Origin: Phycisphaeraceae bacterium
GTDB lineage: Bacteria; Planctomycetota; Phycisphaerae; Phycisphaerales; UBA1924
Assembly: GCA_009827205.1 (NCBI GenBank)
Contig: WUAK01000007.1
Coordinates: 1-23,134, forward strand
DNA: 23,134 nt
Direction of reading: 5' to 3'
Numbering within the stretch: the first letter of the stretch is position 1; each line of letters starts with the position of its first letter. Both the position numbers and the translations under genes were made by a program. The notes beneath the pieces are model-generated. The model did not search any database, was not told the DNA's origin, and saw nothing but the letters and a program-made list of their open reading frames with translations. This document shows positions 20,945 to 23,134 of this stretch, piece after piece.

Positions 20945-21880
20945 TTACTCGTCGAGCTTGCGGAGTGAGAGGCCGTACTCGGTGAGCTTCTCGGTGACCT
21001 CTTCGAGGCTTGTGGCGCCGAAGTTTTTGACACCCATGAGCTCCGCCTCGGTCCGGCTCGCCAGATCGCCCAGCGTCTCGATGTTGAGCATCTGCAGCGC
21101 CTTGCGTGCGCGGACTGAGAGCTGCAGGTCGGTTACGCCCTTGGCGAGCGCGCCCTCCTGACCGGTGCCCTTGAGCTTGTCCATGAGCGCCTTGCGTGCG
21201 GCGCGGTGCGCATCTTCGAGGCCCTGACCGAGCTTGAGGCCCTTGGTCGCGAGCATCGCCTTGATCTCGACGAGGCTCGACTCGCCGAAATTCTTCGAGT
21301 TCATGAGCTCGGCTTCGGTGATCCGCAGCAGATCGCCCAGTGTGCGGATGTTCATCTTCTTCAGGCAGGTACGCGTGCGAACCGAGAGCTCGAAGTCAGT
21401 CACCGGAGTGTCGAGCAGCGCGTTGCGCTTGAGCACGTCGCGGGTCTGCTCTTCCTCGACGAACATGTCGCGGCTGGCCTGGACGTCCTTCATGAAGAGC
21501 CTTGCGCGCGGGTGGTTCGGGCTCGTGTCAAGCACCTGACGCAGCGAACGCTCAGCGCGGATGTAGTCGCCGCGGTCTTCGTAGAGCACCGCGAGGTTGA
21601 TCAGCGCGTTGATCGGAGCGGGCTGTGTCTCGCACACCTGCTCGTACATGGAAATCGCTTCTTCTTCTTCCCCGACGAGATCGAGCGCGTACGCGAGGCG
21701 GAACGCGAGATCGAGATCGGTCGGGTCGGCAGAGACGGCCTTCTTGAGCTCCACGATCACCTGCTCGCGGTTACCCTCCGCCTCGGCCTTGTCGGCGTCG
21801 CGGGCGTGGCTCGCGGCCTGCTCCGCGTCACGCTTTGCTTCGTCTGCGCCAATAACGATGTCCAAGGGGTCGCCGGACAT
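20945..21880 (-). CDS. TPR protein with two RNA-polymerase alpha C-terminal-like domains
   Basis: This 311-residue protein joins a TPR-type helical region (about 27-135) to two tandem copies of the RNA polymerase alpha C-terminal domain (about 158-220 and 248-308). The copies align through LSVR, TLGDL, TEAELM and KNFG-x-x-SL-x-E. In E. coli alpha-CTD the DNA contact R265 is kept (R168, R257) as are the equivalents of G296 and S299. N268 and K298 are replaced (by T and S in the first, K and T in the second). There is no alpha N-terminal domain, so it is not a normal polymerase subunit. It may bind DNA or protein while docking through its TPR part. It has a good Shine-Dalgarno, AGGAG, before the ATG at 21880. 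Confidence 0.9.
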   Translation of the reverse strand: MSGDPLDIVIGADEAKRDAEQAASHARDADKAEAEGNREQVIVELKKAVSADPTDLDLAFRLAYALDLVGEEEEAISMYEQVCETQPAPINALINLAVLYEDRGDYIRAERSLRQVLDTSPNHPRARLFMKDVQASRDMFVEEEQTRDVLKRNALLDTPVTDFELSVRTRTCLKKMNIRTLGDLLRITEAELMNSKNFGESSLVEIKAMLATKGLKLGQGLEDAHRAARKALMDKLKGTGQEGALAKGVTDLQLSVRARKALQMLNIETLGDLASRTEAELMGVKNFGATSLEEVTEKLTEYGLSLRKLDE

Positions 21881-21979
21881 AGATGCTCCTTAGATGATGT
21901 GTGCGCGCCCACGCCGCCGAGACTGGCCACGAACTGACTCGCCTCGGGGTCGAAAGCAATTCTAGACAGCACAAAGGGG
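21881..21979. other. Intergenic region and leader of the TPR/alpha-CTD gene
   Basis: This 99-bp gap lies between the MATE gene's stop and the TPR/alpha-CTD gene start (both minus strand). It holds TAGAAT at 21959-21964 as a likely -10 and AGGAG just before the start codon, implying a leader of about 70 nt. I see no recognisable riboswitch or terminator. Confidence 0.5.
21959..21964 (-). promoter_or_regulatory. Candidate -10 (TAGAAT) for the TPR/alpha-CTD gene
   Basis: TAGAAT on the minus strand is 79 bp from the ATG at 21880. It would give a leader of about 70 nt, and the gene has a Shine-Dalgarno. No clear -35 is present. It contrasts with the leaderless candidates in the same window. Confidence 0.4.
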
Positions 21980-23134
21980 TTACGGCGACCCTGGGCTCAC
22001 TCCGGCCATCGCGTCTGGGGGGACGGTCAGGTCTTCATCAGGGCCTGTCTGGGTCAAAGAAGGCACGCCTTCCTCGCGGACCACCTGCATCGTGCGCCAC
22101 TTTCCTCCCAAGAACCGAACAAACAGGGCCAGTCCGACGACGATGATGTATCCAGAAGCCGCGATCCAGGGCCCGAGCGAGCCTAGGGAGGGGAAGAACT
22201 CGATCGCGAGGAAAGAGCCCCCGATCAGGAAGACCCAGCTCGAGATGACCGAGACCATGCCGGGCCAGACTGTGTCGCCCGCCCCGCGGAGTGCGCCGGT
22301 CATCGCCATGCCCAGAGCGTCAAAGACCTGGAAGATCGAGGCGATGATCATGACCCAACCGCCCAGTTCGATCATCTTGCCGATGACTTCAGGGTCTGTG
22401 TCCTTGTCAATGAACGCGCTGATGGCTTGTTCGCGGAAGATGACCATGAGCAAGCCGCAGGTGCCCATGTAGCCCACGGTGATTGCTAGACCGAGCCAGG
22501 TGCGTTTGGCTGCCAGGTCGGGCCTGCCCATGCCCATGCAGCGGCCGATGATCGCGGTCAGCGCGATCGACATCCCAACCGCGGGCATGAACGCGACATG
22601 CATAAACCTGAGTGCGATCCAGCCCACGGCGTTGTGCAACTCACCCGACTCCCCCGCTGCCTTGCCAGCGTTGGGCAGGAGCCCGGTCATCAGATAGCCC
22701 CAGCAGACCATCTCGTTGACAATCATCGCACCGGCGGGCCAGCCGAGCTTCACGACGTCGAGAATGGGCTTAAGCCTCGGCCTCCACATCTCACGTGTGC
22801 CGAAGTCGCGGTTGTACCACGGGCTCAGAAATACCAAGACCAGGACGAGCATCTCACAGAACGCGCCGATGACCGTTCCGATCGCAGCGCCGGTCACACC
22901 CATCGCGGGCAAACCGAAGTGGCCGAAGATCAGCACCCAGTTCGCGAAGATGTTGATCACGACCGCGGTCGTCGCGGCGATGAGCGGGATCTTGGCCCGG
23001 TGCAAACCAAAGAAGAACTGGGCAACACCCCGGCCCACCATCGTGAAGATCGCAACAACGATGCAGATCTGCGCGTCGGACACCTCAACCTCAAGCAGCT
23101 GACCCTCGTGCCCGTGCCCCCTTTCGGCTGCGAT
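21980..23134 (-). CDS. MATE family efflux transporter, 5' end cut by window edge
   Basis: This is a multidrug and toxin extrusion transporter, exporting cationic drugs or metabolites in exchange for Na+ or H+. The visible part covers about 384 residues and at least nine hydrophobic helices. Family features are the FFFGLHRAK segment followed by INIFANWVLIFG, and the later MTGALRGAGDT with the following helix. A start-like GTG at 23083 is internal: the reading frame continues open to the window's right edge, and the protein lacks the first helices of the family. Roughly 60-90 N-terminal residues are probably missing. The C-terminal tail (about 35 residues) is polar and proline-rich. The substrate cannot be inferred. 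Confidence 0.9.
   Translation of the reverse strand: MAAERGHGHEGQLLEVEVSDAQICIVVAIFTMVGRGVAQFFFGLHRAKIPLIAATTAVVINIFANWVLIFGHFGLPAMGVTGAAIGTVIGAFCEMLVLVLVFLSPWYNRDFGTREMWRPRLKPILDVVKLGWPAGAMIVNEMVCWGYLMTGLLPNAGKAAGESGELHNAVGWIALRFMHVAFMPAVGMSIALTAIIGRCMGMGRPDLAAKRTWLGLAITVGYMGTCGLLMVIFREQAISAFIDKDTDPEVIGKMIELGGWVMIIASIFQVFDALGMAMTGALRGAGDTVWPGMVSVISSWVFLIGGSFLAIEFFPSLGSLGPWIAASGYIIVVGLALFVRFLGGKWRTMQVVREEGVPSLTQTGPDEDLTVPPDAMAGVSPGSP

Noticed and set aside
23081..23083. GTG at 23083 as the MATE start
   Set aside because: The frame stays open to the window edge and the protein would lack the first helices, so this is an internal valine codon.
1..23134. CRISPR arrays, tRNA or rRNA genes, insertion sequences, phage genes
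   Set aside because: I saw no regularly spaced direct repeats, no cloverleaf-like segments with the conserved TTCGA arm, no rRNA sequence and no transposase or phage protein.

Overview
The window is a compact, high-GC stretch of a bacterial chromosome with about 21 protein genes, no RNA genes and no recognisable mobile element. The cell had an outer membrane: there is a secretin, at least two lipoproteins, and a type II secretion/pilus ATPase. The best lineage clue is a TPR protein carrying two tandem RNA-polymerase alpha C-terminal domains (20945-21880). That architecture, the composition and the overall gene set point to the Planctomycetota, perhaps a Phycisphaerae-like member. This is inference, because no marker such as 16S rRNA is present.

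Layout. 1-3764: undecaprenyl-diphosphatase (uppP), an MDR dehydrogenase that has lost usual catalytic zinc ligands, and two divergent lipoproteins (one with HEAT-like repeats) separated by 44 bp. 3765-5175 (minus): an iron/B12-type ABC ATPase followed by a membrane-anchored charged-helix protein. 5271-9385 (plus): an NDUFA9-like NAD(P)-binding protein, ribonuclease R, and a CpcT/CpeT-like lipoprotein translationally coupled to rnr. 9363-11073 (minus): a cobalamin-binding-like protein without a signal peptide, and an AT-richer two-helix membrane protein. 11242-16082 (plus): a secretin, a GspE/PilB ATPase and a GNAT acetyltransferase. 16108-19793 (minus): an MFS/spermidine-synthase-like fusion, chorismate synthase (aroC) and a small AT-rich membrane protein. 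19826-20939 (plus): a HAD phosphatase and a Bfd-like [2Fe-2S] protein. 20945-23134 (minus): the TPR/alpha-CTD protein and a MATE transporter cut by the window edge.

The genes are mostly housekeeping and envelope functions: lipid carrier recycling, RNA decay, the shikimate pathway, secretion and efflux. They do not form one pathway. Only the secretin-ATPase pair and the rnr-CpcT pair look like real functional or translational units.

The most interesting signal is regulatory. Seven of about 20 start codons in the window are preceded, at exactly 5 or 6 bp, by a TANNNT hexamer resembling a -10 box, which would give leaderless mRNAs. Genes inside tight operons or with longer leaders tend to carry Shine-Dalgarno sequences instead. 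Convergent genes nearly abut, and some have stem-loops inside the last codons rather than in spacers.
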